Positions 41,954-51,880 of a stretch of 64,000 nt of DNA are shown here, in pieces. Source of the stretch: Oscillospiraceae bacterium (GTDB lineage: Bacteria > Bacillota > Clostridia > Oscillospirales > Ruminococcaceae); the NCBI GenBank assembly GCA_017550285.1, contig JAFZPP010000016.1, positions 1-64,000 on the forward strand. Direction: 5' to 3'. A program made the position numbers and the translations under genes. Position 1 is the stretch's first letter. Each line of letters begins with the position of its first letter. Below the pieces are notes generated by a model that was not told the origin of the DNA, made no database searches, and worked only from the letters and a program-made list of their open reading frames with translations.

Positions 41954-43918
41954 ATGGAACAGCGATCATTCAAACTGCATGCACCCTATGCACCGGCAGG
42001 TGATCAGCCGAAGGCAATCCGGCAGCTTGTCGAGGGCTTTGAAACCGGAAACAATGAGCAGATTCTGCTCGGTGTTACCGGCTCGGGAAAAACCTTTACG
42101 ATGGCAAATGTGATTGCGGCGCGCAATAAGCCGACACTCGTGCTTGCACACAATAAGATTCTTGCGGCGCAGCTTTGTTCGGAATTTAAGGAGTTCTTTC
42201 CGGAAAACGCCGTAGAATATTTTGTTTCATATTATGACTATTATCAGCCGGAGGCGTATATTCCGAGCACTGATAGCTACATTGAAAAGGATTCCGCGAT
42301 CAATGATGAGATCGACCGTCTGCGGCACAGCGCGACGATGGCGCTTGCAGAACGTTCAGATGTCATCATCGTATCGTCGGTTTCCTGCATTTATTCGCTC
42401 GGATCACCGGACGAATACCGCGGAATGTCTGTCTCGATGCGCCCGGGCATGGAGATATCCCGCGATGAACTGATTGAAGAGCTGGTGCGGATTCAGTATC
42501 AACGGAACGATCTTGCACTGGAACGCGGCAGATTCCGTGTGCATGGCGATGTCGTCGATATCTGTCCGGTGTATACTACGGAGCACATGATCCGCGTGGA
42601 GTTCTTCGGCGATGAGATTGACCGCATTACAGAGGCGACTCTGCTGACGGGTGAGACGGTTTCCGTCCTCAAGCATGCTGTGATTTTCCCTGCTTCGCAT
42701 TATGTCGTATCCGGTGAGGAACTGGAGGCTGCGATTTCTGATTTACAGAATGAGCTTGCGGAGCGTGTGGCATACTATGAGGCAAATCACCGCCCTTTGG
42801 AAGCAGAACGGATTGCACAGCGCACGAATTATGACATTGAAATGCTGCGTGAGATCGGGTTTTGCAGCGGTATTGAAAACTATTCGCGCGTTCTGGCAAG
42901 GCGTCCTGCCGGCTCGCGCCCCTGCACGCTGCTGGATCACTTTCCGGAGGATTTCCTGCTGATCGTGGATGAATCACATGTGACGCTGCCGCAGGTCGGT
43001 GCGATGTATGCAGGCGACAGAGCGCGCAAAGAGACACTGGTCGAATACGGTTTCCGTCTGCCGAGCGCGTTTGACAACCGTCCGCTCAAATTTGACGAAT
43101 TCCGGAGCAAGGTGCATGAAGTGATGTATGTTTCTGCAACGCCGGGCAAACTCGAAAAGGATTTTGCGTCGCAGACGGTCGAGCAGGTCATTCGTCCGAC
43201 GGGTCTGGTTGATCCTGTGGTGAAGGTCAAGCCTGTCGTTGGTCAGATTGAGGATCTTCTCTCTGAGATTCATATTCGTACTGATCGGAACGAGCGTGTG
43301 CTGATTACCACACTGACAAAGAAAATGGCTGAGGACTTAACGGCGTTCCTTGCGAATATGGAGGTTCGTGTCCGCTATATGCACCATGATATTGACACGG
43401 TCGAGCGCATGGAGATTATCCGCGATCTGCGCCTCGGCGAATTCGATGTGCTGGTCGGCATCAATCTGCTTCGTGAGGGACTCGATCTGCCGGAGGTTTC
43501 GCTTGTTGCGATTCTCGATGCAGATAAAGAGGGCTTTTTGCGTTCCGAGACCTCGCTGATTCAGACAATCGGCAGAGCGGCACGTAATGCAAACGGCGAA
43601 GTCATCATGTACGCTGACGAAATCACCGGCAGCATGGAGCGCGCGCTGCGTGAAACAGAGCGGCGACGGAATTTACAGATTGCTTTTAACGAGGAGCACG
43701 GCATTGTACCGCGCACGATTGTCAAGGATATTCGTGAAGTTCTGGAAATCTCGACGAAGGAAAAGACCGAAAAGAAGATTACAAAGAAAATGAACAGACA
43801 GGAACGGGAAGCGCTGATTGCAGAGCTCACTGCACAGATGAAGGAGGCTGCGCGATTACTCGAATTCGAGCATGCTGCATATCTGCGTGATAAAATCAAG
43901 GAGCTTCAGAATTCTTAA
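41954..43918 (+). CDS. uvrB: Excinuclease ABC subunit B, 654 aa
   Basis: Damage-verification helicase of nucleotide excision repair. P-loop [12 protein letters not shown] (~40), the DNA-gripping beta-hairpin [15 protein letters not shown] (~95), [11 protein letters not shown], motif [34 protein letters not shown], and the C-terminal UVR domain ([28 protein letters not shown]) that contacts UvrC. GGAGGGGAA precedes ATG 41954. Full length. uvrA and uvrC are not in the window. Confidence 0.98.
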   Translation: MEQRSFKLHAPYAPAGDQPKAIRQLVEGFETGNNEQILLGVTGSGKTFTMANVIAARNKPTLVLAHNKILAAQLCSEFKEFFPENAVEYFVSYYDYYQPEAYIPSTDSYIEKDSAINDEIDRLRHSATMALAERSDVIIVSSVSCIYSLGSPDEYRGMSVSMRPGMEISRDELIEELVRIQYQRNDLALERGRFRVHGDVVDICPVYTTEHMIRVEFFGDEIDRITEATLLTGETVSVLKHAVIFPASHYVVSGEELEAAISDLQNELAERVAYYEANHRPLEAERIAQRTNYDIEMLREIGFCSGIENYSRVLARRPAGSRPCTLLDHFPEDFLLIVDESHVTLPQVGAMYAGDRARKETLVEYGFRLPSAFDNRPLKFDEFRSKVHEVMYVSATPGKLEKDFASQTVEQVIRPTGLVDPVVKVKPVVGQIEDLLSEIHIRTDRNERVLITTLTKKMAEDLTAFLANMEVRVRYMHHDIDTVERMEIIRDLRLGEFDVLVGINLLREGLDLPEVSLVAILDADKEGFLRSETSLIQTIGRAARNANGEVIMYADEITGSMERALRETERRRNLQIAFNEEHGIVPRTIVKDIREVLEISTKEKTEKKITKKMNRQEREALIAELTAQMKEAARLLEFEHAAYLRDKIKELQNS

Positions 43919-43936
43919 TTTTTAGGGGTGGCTGTT

Positions 43937-44497
43937 TTGGCAAAGGAAAAGTACAGAACACTGAAAAAGAAATCACCGGTTCTTCCGATACTGGTGACAA
44001 TTCTTGTAATGATTATCGGAACGGCGGCAGTGCTGAAATTTACCGACGCGGGATTTTTTCTGAAATGTCATATCAGTAATGCACCGCGCATGCGCTGCAC
44101 GGTCAGTATGAAGCTGGACGGCAAGGTGATCTGGCAGAACGGCGGCATGGAAATTCAGGGCATGAATATGGACAACGGACAGGAAAATACGGTTACGGAC
44201 TGGAAGGTCGTTCCGCATTCCGGAGGAGAATTCTGCTGCATGGGCGGCGTTTACGGCAATCAGCCGTTTACGGTTCGTTTCTTCAAGAATGACAATTCTC
44301 TGCCGGTCAGTATTCCGGTCAGCGTCATTGTTCCGAGCGACTGGGCAATGTCTGAGGTGATGTTGCAGATCGACGCGGACAGTGAAACACAGACCTACGT
44401 CTATACAATCACGCTGAAAATCAATCATGATGTGCACACGGAATCCGGTACCGGCGGATTCGGCATGCAGGATGAGATTAAGATCAGCGGTGTATAA
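43937..44497 (+). CDS. Single-pass membrane protein of unknown function, about 186 aa
   Basis: A short basic N-terminus (AKEKYRTLKKKS), a membrane segment (about 14-34, LPILVTILVMIIGTAAVLKF), then ~150 outer residues rich in beta-type sequence, with CHISNAPRMRCTVSMKLDG, GGEFCCMGGVYGNQPFTVRFF, and a Gly-rich end. No family recognised. Start: AGGGGTGG favours TTG 43937 (6-nt spacing); the in-frame GTG at 43928 lies inside that site. Between uvrB and the SF0329-like fusion, probably the same transcript. Confidence 0.62.
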   Translation: MAKEKYRTLKKKSPVLPILVTILVMIIGTAAVLKFTDAGFFLKCHISNAPRMRCTVSMKLDGKVIWQNGGMEIQGMNMDNGQENTVTDWKVVPHSGGEFCCMGGVYGNQPFTVRFFKNDNSLPVSIPVSVIVPSDWAMSEVMLQIDADSETQTYVYTITLKINHDVHTESGTGGFGMQDEIKISGV

Positions 44498-44505
44498 GGA
44501 GCACT

Positions 44506-45675
44506 ATGCATACATGGAGTAAAATACGGCACAAGCTCGAGCATGAATACCTCGCAGAATCCCTTCGCGGCAGGCTGACCTATTTTGTCACCTGCTATCA
44601 CGGTACGCATGACTGTGATGAGGGAAGGGCTGCGATCCGTCTGGACGGGAAAGAAATCCTGAAAAGTAATTATTTTGACCGTATGGATGCGATGTGGAAG
44701 CATTATTATGCCGCGCCGCGTCAGCCCGACGATATGCTTCGGCATTCGGCGCTTGCAGCGATTCATGACGGCGAATTCTATCAGAATGATTTTTACCGTG
44801 CATTCGATGTATTTGAGCAACGGAGTATTGCTGACAGCTTACAATCAGAGAATGCGCTGGTCCGGATGTTTGCGCTGCTCGACCGCAGGACCGGCAGGCG
44901 CACGCTCGAAAAGCTGCGTGAACAGATGCAGCAGGAACCGCAATGGCTCCAGATGATCTATTTTATCAGACTGGAAGCGGAAAAAATGCCGCTCCCATTG
45001 GAAAGGAAATCAATGAAAAAGGCAATTCTGTTTGACCTTGACGGTACGCTCTGGGATTCCTCAGAGCAGGTGACACATGCATGGAACCGGACAATCCGCG
45101 AAAAGACAAACCGCAGTGAGCAGTTTACTGTCGATGACATGCATCATTTCATGGGCAGAACCATGGAGGCGATTGCGGCGTTGATGTTTCCCGATCTTCC
45201 GGAGAAAGAGCGTATTGCGATTCTGGAACGCTGCTCGGAGGATGAAATCGACTATCTGAACAATCCTGAGCCCGGTGACTGTCCGCCGCTGTATCCGGAT
45301 GAGCATGATATCATCTGCGGACTTGCAGAGGAATATACGCTCGGAATCGTGAGCAACTGTCAGGCTGGCTATATCGAAACCTATCTTAGGCAGATTCCGT
45401 TTGCAGATGCATATACCGATATCGAATGTGCCGGTAAAACGGGTCTTTCCAAGGGCGAGAATATCCGCCTTGTCATGGAGCGGCAGGGGATTACCGACTG
45501 TGTTTATGTCGGCGATACGCAGGGCGATGCCGATGCAGCAGCGCAGGCAGGCGTCCGGTTTATCCATGCGGCATACGGCTTCGGCAAGGTCGATGCCTGT
45601 GATGCGGTGCTTGATGATATCCGGAAGCTGCCGCAGACTGTGAAAAAATTATTTAAGGAGAAATCAAATGGCTGA
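44506..45675 (+). CDS. SF0329-like domain fused to HAD-family hydrolase, 389 aa
   Basis: Residues 1-~165 resemble the uncharacterised SF0329 family (WSKIRHKLEHEYLAESLRGRLTYFVTCYHGTHDCDEGRAAIRLDGKEIL). Residues 170-389 are a HAD phosphatase: motif I LFDLDGTLWDSS (~177), motif II GIVSNCQAGY (~284), Lys in GKTGLSKGENI (~311) and motif IV YVGDTQGDADAAAQAG (~337), a phosphoglycolate phosphatase-like layout. An in-frame ATG at 45013 with GAAAGGAAATCA upstream starts the HAD part, so a separate HAD protein may also be made. Substrate unknown. Confidence 0.8.
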   Translation: MHTWSKIRHKLEHEYLAESLRGRLTYFVTCYHGTHDCDEGRAAIRLDGKEILKSNYFDRMDAMWKHYYAAPRQPDDMLRHSALAAIHDGEFYQNDFYRAFDVFEQRSIADSLQSENALVRMFALLDRRTGRRTLEKLREQMQQEPQWLQMIYFIRLEAEKMPLPLERKSMKKAILFDLDGTLWDSSEQVTHAWNRTIREKTNRSEQFTVDDMHHFMGRTMEAIAALMFPDLPEKERIAILERCSEDEIDYLNNPEPGDCPPLYPDEHDIICGLAEEYTLGIVSNCQAGYIETYLRQIPFADAYTDIECAGKTGLSKGENIRLVMERQGITDCVYVGDTQGDADAAAQAGVRFIHAAYGFGKVDACDAVLDDIRKLPQTVKKLFKEKSNG

Positions 45676-45889
45676 GAATCCGAAGGTTACATTTATCAAG
45701 CAGGAATATGAAAACAGCGAGACCGGAGTAAAGGTGCCGGGCGTGACCGTCATTGTGGACGGCGTATTCCGTCAGGTCTGTGATAAGCTCATCGCAGATA
45801 CAAAGCGCGAGCCTGATTACGTCAAGCTGATTCAGGATGCGCTGTTCCGCGGCATCAATGAGATGCTGCGCGATGCCGAGAAGCAGTAA
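45668..45889 (+). CDS. Small soluble protein of unknown function, 73 aa
   Basis: MAENPKVTFIKQEYENSETG start and INEMLRDAEKQ end; charged, with predicted beta then alpha structure. AAGGAGAAATCAA gives a strong ribosome site, and the start overlaps the HAD gene by 8 bases, so coupled translation is likely. No motif recognised. Confidence 0.62.
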   Translation: MAENPKVTFIKQEYENSETGVKVPGVTVIVDGVFRQVCDKLIADTKREPDYVKLIQDALFRGINEMLRDAEKQ

Positions 45890-45930
45890 TTCCGCCGAAC
45901 AAAGAAACAAAGCTGAAATGAGGTGACGGC

Positions 45931-48900
45931 ATGGAACCGTTTGTGCATCTGCATGTGCATACTGAATATTCTCTGCTGGACGGCGCATGCCGCATCGACA
46001 GGCTCATGGAGCGCGTAAAAGAAAACGGTCAGACGGCTGTTGCGATGACCGACCACGGCGTCATGTACGGCGCCGTGCAGTTTTATCAGGCGGCGCTGGA
46101 TGCCGGTATTCATCCGGTCATCGGCTGTGAGGTTTACGTTGCGCCGCGCACGCGCTTTGATAAGGATTCATCATTCGACCGCAGCCCGTATCATCTGATT
46201 TTGCTCTGCGAAAACAATCAGGGCTATCAGAATCTGCTGCAAATTGTCTCAAAGGCGAGTATTGAGGGATTCTATACAAAGCCGCGTGCCGACTGGGACC
46301 TGCTGACACAGTATCATGAAGGATTGATCGCACTTTCCGGCTGTATGTCCGGTGAAGTTGCGCGCAAGCTGCGAAACGGCGAGTGGGAAGCTGCAAAACA
46401 GACTGCGGAGCGCTACGCAGCATTGTTCGGAAAAGATCATTATTATCTCGAGATTCAGAATCACGGGCTTTCCGAGGATTTGCATCTGCTGGACAGCATC
46501 CGCAAGCTGTCAAAGGCAACAGGCATTCCGCTTGCTGCAACGAATGATGCGCATTATCTGCGAAAAAGTGATGCGATGCTGCAAAAGCTGCTGGTCTGCA
46601 TCCAGACCGGCACGACCATGCAGGCGCCTTCCTCTATGGTGATGCCGAATGACGAATTCTATCTGAAATCCACAGAGGAAATGAATGCATTGTTTGCAGC
46701 GTTTCCCGATGCGCTGCGCAATACGGCTGAGATTGCACAGCGCTGCAATGTGACATTTGAATTCGGGAAGATTCGTCTGCCGAAATATCGCGCAGACGGT
46801 GTATCGGATACGACTGCATATTTCCGGCAGCTCTGCGAGGAGGGGCTGCACCGCCGGTACGGAGACAACCCTTCCGAAGATGCCGTCGCTCGGATGAATT
46901 ATGAGTATGATGTAATCACGCGAATGGGCTATGTGGACTACTATCTGATCGTCTGGGATTTTGTACATTATGCCAAGCAGCATGATATACCGGTCGGACC
47001 GGGGCGCGGCTCCGGTGCAGGCAGTCTTTGCGCCTATTGCATTGGGATTACGGATATTGACCCTCTGAAAAACGGGCTGCTTTTTGAGCGCTTTCTGAAT
47101 CCGGAACGTGTCAGCATGCCGGATTTCGATATTGATTTCTGTATTGAGGGCAGACAGCGTGTCATTGACTATGTCACACGCCGCTACGGTGCCGATCATG
47201 TTGCGCAGATCATTGCATTTGATACGCTGAAAGCGCGTGCTGCGGTACGTGATACGGGCAGAGCAATGGATTTACCCTATGCAGTCTGCGATCAGGTTGC
47301 AAAGGCGATTCCGCAGGATCTGAATATCACGCTCGAACGTGCCGTGCAGGAATCGTCGGAATTAAAGCAGATGTATGATGAAAAGCCGCAGGTGAAGCAG
47401 CTGCTTGATATGGCTGCGAAGCTGGAGGGAATGCCGCGGCATGCAACTGTTCATGCGGCAGGCGTTGTGATTTCGGCAGTGCCGGTCGCGGAGCAGGTAC
47501 CTTTGCAGCGGAATGATGATGCTGTCGTCACGCAGTATACGATGAATATTCTGGAGCAGCTCGGACTGCTGAAAATGGATTTTCTCGGTCTGCGCAATCT
47601 GACGGTGATTCGTGCGGCGGAGCGCATGATCCAGCAGCGTAAGCCGGAATTTCGTATGGCTGCAATTCCGGAGGACGATCCGGCAGTATTCCGGATGCTG
47701 TCTAAGGGAGACAGCATCGGCGTGTTTCAAATGGAATCGGACGGTCTGCGCAGAATCCTTGTGCAGATGCAGCCGACCTGTATCTCCGATCTGACGGCGG
47801 TGATCTCACTTTACCGCCCGGGACCGATGGATTCTATTCCGCAGTATCTTGCAGCGCGTTCCGATCCGCGCAAAGTGCATTACGATCATCCGCTGCTCGA
47901 GCCGATTCTGCGCGAAACCTTTGGCTGCATTGTCTATCAGGAACAGGTTATGGAAATCTGCCGCGCACTTGCCGGTTATTCCTATGGCAGAGCCGATCTT
48001 GTGCGCCGAGCAATGGCGAAGAAGAAGCATCAGGTCATGGAGCAGGAGCGTGAGATTTTTATTCACGGCAATGACACCTGCTGCGGAGCGGTTGCAAACG
48101 GAGTGCCGGAGGATACCGCGAATGCAATCTTTGACCGTATGGCTGCGTTTGCAAGCTATGCGTTCAATAAATCGCATGCGGCTGCATATGCGCGCGTTGC
48201 ATATGAAACCGCATATCTGAAATGCCGCTATCCTGCGGAGTATTTCTCTGCGCTAATGACCTCAGTCATTTCATATACGCCGAAGCTGCTGGAATATATT
48301 GCACTTTCGGATGCACACGGTATTACGGTGCATAAGCCTGATATCAACTGCTCGGATGCAGGCTTTACCGTTGCCGGTGACGGAATTCGCTTCGGACTTG
48401 CTGCCGTGCGCGGACTCGGCGCTCATGTGATCCGCGCTTATGTACAGGAACGCGAGTTGCACGGTAAATACCGCAGCTTTCAGGAATTCTGCGAGCGCAA
48501 TGCAGGACCTGAACTCAATAAACGCGCAGTTGAGAGTCTGATCCGCTGCGGCGCATTTGACGGACTCGGCTGGAATCGCCGGCAAATGCTCGAAACCTAT
48601 GAACAGCTGATCTCGGCAGCCAGCAATCAGAGCCGGCATGTCATAAGCGGGCAGCTTTCGCTTTTCGGTGATGCGCAGGAGGAGGAAAGCATGCCGCAGA
48701 TGCAGCCGCCCGATGTGCCGGAATATCCGGAGCAGATGCTGCTGCAAATGGAAAAGGAGGTCACGGGTCTGTTTCTCTCGGGGCATCCGCTGGCACGCTG
48801 GCGTCCGCACTGTCAGCTGCTTCGTCTGCCGGAGATAGCCGATGTGATCCGGATGAAGGATCATGCGAATGTGATGCTGCTGTGCATGGTATCCGGTACG

Positions 48901-49362
48901 CGGACGCATACAACGAAAAAGGGCGATCAGATGTGCTATCTGACTGTTGAAGATTTTACCGGAACACTGGAATGTCTGGTATTTCAGTCGCTGTACCCGC
49001 AGGTGCAGAAGCTGCTGATACCTGATGCACTTGTATTCATTAAGGGCAAGCTCTCGAAAAAGGAGGGCGAGGTCCGTCTGTTCTGCGACGGGATTATGAC
49101 CGAGCAGGATTTTGCGGATTTTGCCGCATCCAAGCAGTTATGCTGTAAGGTCAGCGATCATGAGCCGGAGAAGATGAAAGCGATTCTGGAAATCTGCCGC
49201 CGGTTCTCCGGAGATATGCCGCTCTGCTTCTGGCTGACGGGCAGCCGGAAATACCTGAGACCGCGGATGCAGCAGGGAACAGAGATCACTGACGCAATGC
49301 TCAAATGTCTGACAGAGCAGCTCCCGCTTTCGCAGATTGCACTGATTGACCGGAAAGGATGA
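45931..49362 (+). CDS. dnaE: DNA polymerase III alpha subunit (DnaE type), 1143 aa
   Basis: C-family replicative polymerase. N-terminal PHP domain (FVHLHVHTEYSLLDGACRI; AMTDHGVMYG), palm with GRGSGAGSLCAYCIGIT (~358) and catalytic PDFDIDFCIEGRQRVIDYV (~396), GVFQMESDGLRRIL, LYRPGPMDSIPQYL, IVYQEQVMEI and FNKSHAAAYARVAYETAYLK. Late tandem helix-hairpin-helix and OB-fold (HANVMLLCMVSGTRTHTTKKGDQMCYLTVED, ~975). No 3'-5' exonuclease insertion, so DnaE rather than PolC. GAGGTGACGGC precedes ATG 45931. Clostridia also carry PolC; this copy may act in lagging-strand or repair synthesis. Confidence 0.97.
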   Translation: MEPFVHLHVHTEYSLLDGACRIDRLMERVKENGQTAVAMTDHGVMYGAVQFYQAALDAGIHPVIGCEVYVAPRTRFDKDSSFDRSPYHLILLCENNQGYQNLLQIVSKASIEGFYTKPRADWDLLTQYHEGLIALSGCMSGEVARKLRNGEWEAAKQTAERYAALFGKDHYYLEIQNHGLSEDLHLLDSIRKLSKATGIPLAATNDAHYLRKSDAMLQKLLVCIQTGTTMQAPSSMVMPNDEFYLKSTEEMNALFAAFPDALRNTAEIAQRCNVTFEFGKIRLPKYRADGVSDTTAYFRQLCEEGLHRRYGDNPSEDAVARMNYEYDVITRMGYVDYYLIVWDFVHYAKQHDIPVGPGRGSGAGSLCAYCIGITDIDPLKNGLLFERFLNPERVSMPDFDIDFCIEGRQRVIDYVTRRYGADHVAQIIAFDTLKARAAVRDTGRAMDLPYAVCDQVAKAIPQDLNITLERAVQESSELKQMYDEKPQVKQLLDMAAKLEGMPRHATVHAAGVVISAVPVAEQVPLQRNDDAVVTQYTMNILEQLGLLKMDFLGLRNLTVIRAAERMIQQRKPEFRMAAIPEDDPAVFRMLSKGDSIGVFQMESDGLRRILVQMQPTCISDLTAVISLYRPGPMDSIPQYLAARSDPRKVHYDHPLLEPILRETFGCIVYQEQVMEICRALAGYSYGRADLVRRAMAKKKHQVMEQEREIFIHGNDTCCGAVANGVPEDTANAIFDRMAAFASYAFNKSHAAAYARVAYETAYLKCRYPAEYFSALMTSVISYTPKLLEYIALSDAHGITVHKPDINCSDAGFTVAGDGIRFGLAAVRGLGAHVIRAYVQERELHGKYRSFQEFCERNAGPELNKRAVESLIRCGAFDGLGWNRRQMLETYEQLISAASNQSRHVISGQLSLFGDAQEEESMPQMQPPDVPEYPEQMLLQMEKEVTGLFLSGHPLARWRPHCQLLRLPEIADVIRMKDHANVMLLCMVSGTRTHTTKKGDQMCYLTVEDFTGTLECLVFQSLYPQVQKLLIPDALVFIKGKLSKKEGEVRLFCDGIMTEQDFADFAASKQLCCKVSDHEPEKMKAILEICRRFSGDMPLCFWLTGSRKYLRPRMQQGTEITDAMLKCLTEQLPLSQIALIDRKG

Positions 49363-49366
49363 TTGT

Positions 49367-50584
49367 ATGCGACATTATGAAGCGCTGTCTCCCGATCTGG
49401 AGCAGCTGATTTTAGAACAGCAGGCGCAGGGCTGGACATCGCCGTATGCCTGCAAAAACAGTGATGTGATCCGTCGCTTTGACCGTCCGAGCGATGTGCC
49501 GAAGATTTACCGGCAGCCGTTCTCCAAGGATGCCGACAAAATTCTGAACAGCGCATTTTATAACCGATATGCCGATAAGACGCAGGTTTTTTCGTTCTTC
49601 CGGAACGATGATCTCTGCCGCCGCGCGCTGCATGTACAGCTCGTGTCGAGGATAGCGCGGAATATCGGTTCGGTGCTCGGTCTGAATCCTGATCTGATCG
49701 AAGCAATCGCAATCGGACATGATATGGGACATACGCCGTTCGGCCATGCCGGAGAGCATGCGCTTCACGATCTCTATCATGCACGGACAGGACGCTGCTT
49801 CCGGCATAATCTGCACAGTGTCCGCGTGCTGGATACAATCATTCCGTATAATATATCGCTGCAAACGCTGGATGGCATCGTCTGCCACAACGGGGAGCTG
49901 CCGATTGCCGAATACCGACCGAAGCCGCTTTCAGACTTTGCGGAATTTGACCGCAGAATGCAGGAATGTATTATGGATGAGGACGGCGACCGCAAGCTGA
50001 TCCCGTCTACGCTGGAGGGCTGTCTGGTGCGCATTTGCGACATGATTGCGTATCTCGGCAAAGACCGGCAGGATGCTGTTCGTGCGCATCTGATCGGCTC
50101 AGAAGCAGATTTCTCAGAATCTGCAATCGGTCGGACAAATGCAGAGGTAATCAATAATCTCGAGGTGAATCTGATCGAAAACAGCTACGGCAAGCCGTAT
50201 CTCATGCTCGATGACGAACATTTCTGTGCAATGAAGCAGTTGAAAGAGGAGAATTACGCCCGCATCTACCGAATGGAATCCGTTCAGAAACAGGTTCGTG
50301 ACAGCGTCATTCCGATGATGCAGGAAATGTATATGCATATTTATCAGGATGCCGTGTCGCATAACGAAAGTTCCTGCCTCTACCGGCATCATATTGCGAC
50401 GGTGCTCGAAAAGCAGCGCTGGTATCCGACGGAGATTCCGTATGCAGAGAGCGATCCGGATGATCTGACCATGGATTTTATCGCTGCAATGACGGATGAC
50501 TATTTTGTGGATTATTACGCCGAGCTCTTTCCGCACAGTACCCGCCGGATCTCCTATGTCGGATATTTTGACGAGGGGCAGTGA
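49367..50584 (+). CDS. HD-domain dGTP triphosphohydrolase-like protein, 405 aa
   Basis: Metal-dependent HD phosphohydrolase resembling dGTPase. RRALHVQLVSRIARNIGSVLGL (first metal His, ~87), EAIAIGHDMGHTPFGHAGEHALHDL (HD pair, ~117), HNLHSVRVLD, DGIVCHNGE, and LVRICDMIAYLGKDRQDAV (late Asp). Splits dNTPs to nucleoside and triphosphate, if the assignment holds. ATG 49367 follows AAAGGATGATTGT; an in-frame ATG at 49346 lies inside dnaE without a site. It begins 4 bases after the dnaE stop, fitting a nucleotide-pool role beside a polymerase. Confidence 0.88.
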   Translation: MRHYEALSPDLEQLILEQQAQGWTSPYACKNSDVIRRFDRPSDVPKIYRQPFSKDADKILNSAFYNRYADKTQVFSFFRNDDLCRRALHVQLVSRIARNIGSVLGLNPDLIEAIAIGHDMGHTPFGHAGEHALHDLYHARTGRCFRHNLHSVRVLDTIIPYNISLQTLDGIVCHNGELPIAEYRPKPLSDFAEFDRRMQECIMDEDGDRKLIPSTLEGCLVRICDMIAYLGKDRQDAVRAHLIGSEADFSESAIGRTNAEVINNLEVNLIENSYGKPYLMLDDEHFCAMKQLKEENYARIYRMESVQKQVRDSVIPMMQEMYMHIYQDAVSHNESSCLYRHHIATVLEKQRWYPTEIPYAESDPDDLTMDFIAAMTDDYFVDYYAELFPHSTRRISYVGYFDEGQ

Positions 50585-50622
50585 ATTGTTCTCCGATTTT
50601 ATAAAATCTTCATCAATAGCTC

Positions 50623-50651
50623 TTGCAATCCGCAGCGATTCGTGATATAAT
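50623..50651 (+). promoter_or_regulatory. Sigma-A promoter of the glycosyltransferase gene
   Basis: TTGCAA (50623-50628), 17-bp spacer, perfect TATAAT (50646-50651). Confidence 0.78.
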
Positions 50652-50704
50652 ATAGCATGTGAAAGTACGGAATTAGGAATCTCATAACGGAGGACAGATC
50701 TCAA

Positions 50705-51799
50705 ATGTCAGATTATCAGAATGTATTAGTTGTCATACCCTCGCTCGATCCGGATGAAAAGCTGCTGAATGTCATCCGCGGCGTGCAGGAAAAGGGCTTT
50801 ACCGATATTTTACTTATTGATGACGGTTCCTGCGATGAAAAGCAGCATTTCTTTGAAGAAGGCGCTGCACTCGGCTGCACGGTGCTGCATCACGGCGTCA
50901 ACAAGGGCAAGGGCAGAGCACTCAAAACTGCGTTTGAATGGTTTATGGAAAACCGCATGGATGCGGTCGGTGCTGTGACAATCGACGGTGACGATCAGCA
51001 TCGTCCGAAGGATATCGCAGCCTGTGTTGATGTGATGTTCAAGCAGGAGAAGGATTCGCTGGTGCTCGGTGTCCGTGACTTCAATCTACCGCATGTCCCG
51101 CCGAAAAGCCGTTTCGGCAATAAGCTGACATCTTCGGTGTTCCGTTTGTTCTGCGGACTGAAGGTCAGCGATACGCAGACAGGTCTCCGCGTATTCCCGC
51201 GCGGCATTATCCCGAAAATGATCGAGATTTCCGGTGAGCGGTTTGAATATGAGACAAATATGCTGCTGGAATGCAAGCAGGCGGGGATTCCGATTGTTGA
51301 GCAGACGATTGAGACCGTATACATCAATGACAATGAGACCACACATTTTCATCCGATCAAGGATTCGCTGCGTGTCTACGGCATTATTATCAAGTTCTTT
51401 ATCAGTTCGGTGCTGTCCTTTGTGATTGATCAGGTGCTCAATGTTCTGGGATATAATATCCTGTTCAAGCTGTTTTCGGAGGGTGCAAGACAATTCTGTT
51501 CGAGTTCACTTGCACGTATCATCAGCTCGCTTTTCAATTTTACGATGAACCGCAAGGCTGTGTTCAAGAGCGATGCACCGCTTGCTCTGACGATGTGCCG
51601 GTATTATATCCTCTGGGCAGGTCAGCTGCTGACGTCGATCGGCTCGGTCTTCCTTCTGTCTAAGGTACTGCCTGTCAAGCCGACGATCATTAAGCCGTTT
51701 GTTGATTTTCTGCTGTATTTTGTCAGCTTCCGCATTCAGCAGGCATGGGTTTTCAAGCCTGTTCCGAAGAAGGAAACCGCAGAGCAGGAAGATGCATAA
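50705..51799 (+). CDS. GT2 glycosyltransferase with GtrA-like membrane domain, 364 aa
   Basis: Residues 1-~225 form a DPM1/DPG-synthase-like family 2 glycosyltransferase (VVIPSLDPDEKLLNVIRGVQEKGFTDILLIDDGSCDE; TIDGDDQHRPKDI with the metal DxD; VSDTQTGLRVFPRGII). Residues ~235-355 are four hydrophobic segments of the GtrA type (FFISSVLSFVIDQVLNVLGY; ARIISSLFNFTMNRKAVF; VDFLLYFVSFRIQQAWVFKP). Such proteins build or flip polyprenyl-phosphate sugars for wall glycans. CGGAGGACAGATCTCAA precedes ATG 50705. Single gene between its promoter and a terminator. Confidence 0.92.
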   Translation: MSDYQNVLVVIPSLDPDEKLLNVIRGVQEKGFTDILLIDDGSCDEKQHFFEEGAALGCTVLHHGVNKGKGRALKTAFEWFMENRMDAVGAVTIDGDDQHRPKDIAACVDVMFKQEKDSLVLGVRDFNLPHVPPKSRFGNKLTSSVFRLFCGLKVSDTQTGLRVFPRGIIPKMIEISGERFEYETNMLLECKQAGIPIVEQTIETVYINDNETTHFHPIKDSLRVYGIIIKFFISSVLSFVIDQVLNVLGYNILFKLFSEGARQFCSSSLARIISSLFNFTMNRKAVFKSDAPLALTMCRYYILWAGQLLTSIGSVFLLSKVLPVKPTIIKPFVDFLLYFVSFRIQQAWVFKPVPKKETAEQEDA

Positions 51800-51803
51800 T
51801 ATC

Positions 51804-51836
51804 AGAAAGCACTTTCGTTTGCGAAGGTGCTTTTCT
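51804..51836 (+). terminator. Terminator of the glycosyltransferase gene
   Basis: About 13-bp stem with one mismatch and a bulge (51804-51817 with 51822-51836), TTTG loop, CTTTTCTTTC run. Confidence 0.78.
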
Positions 51837-51880
51837 TTCAATCAATGTGATTCTGAATCAGGAAGCGAACGGAGAATACG

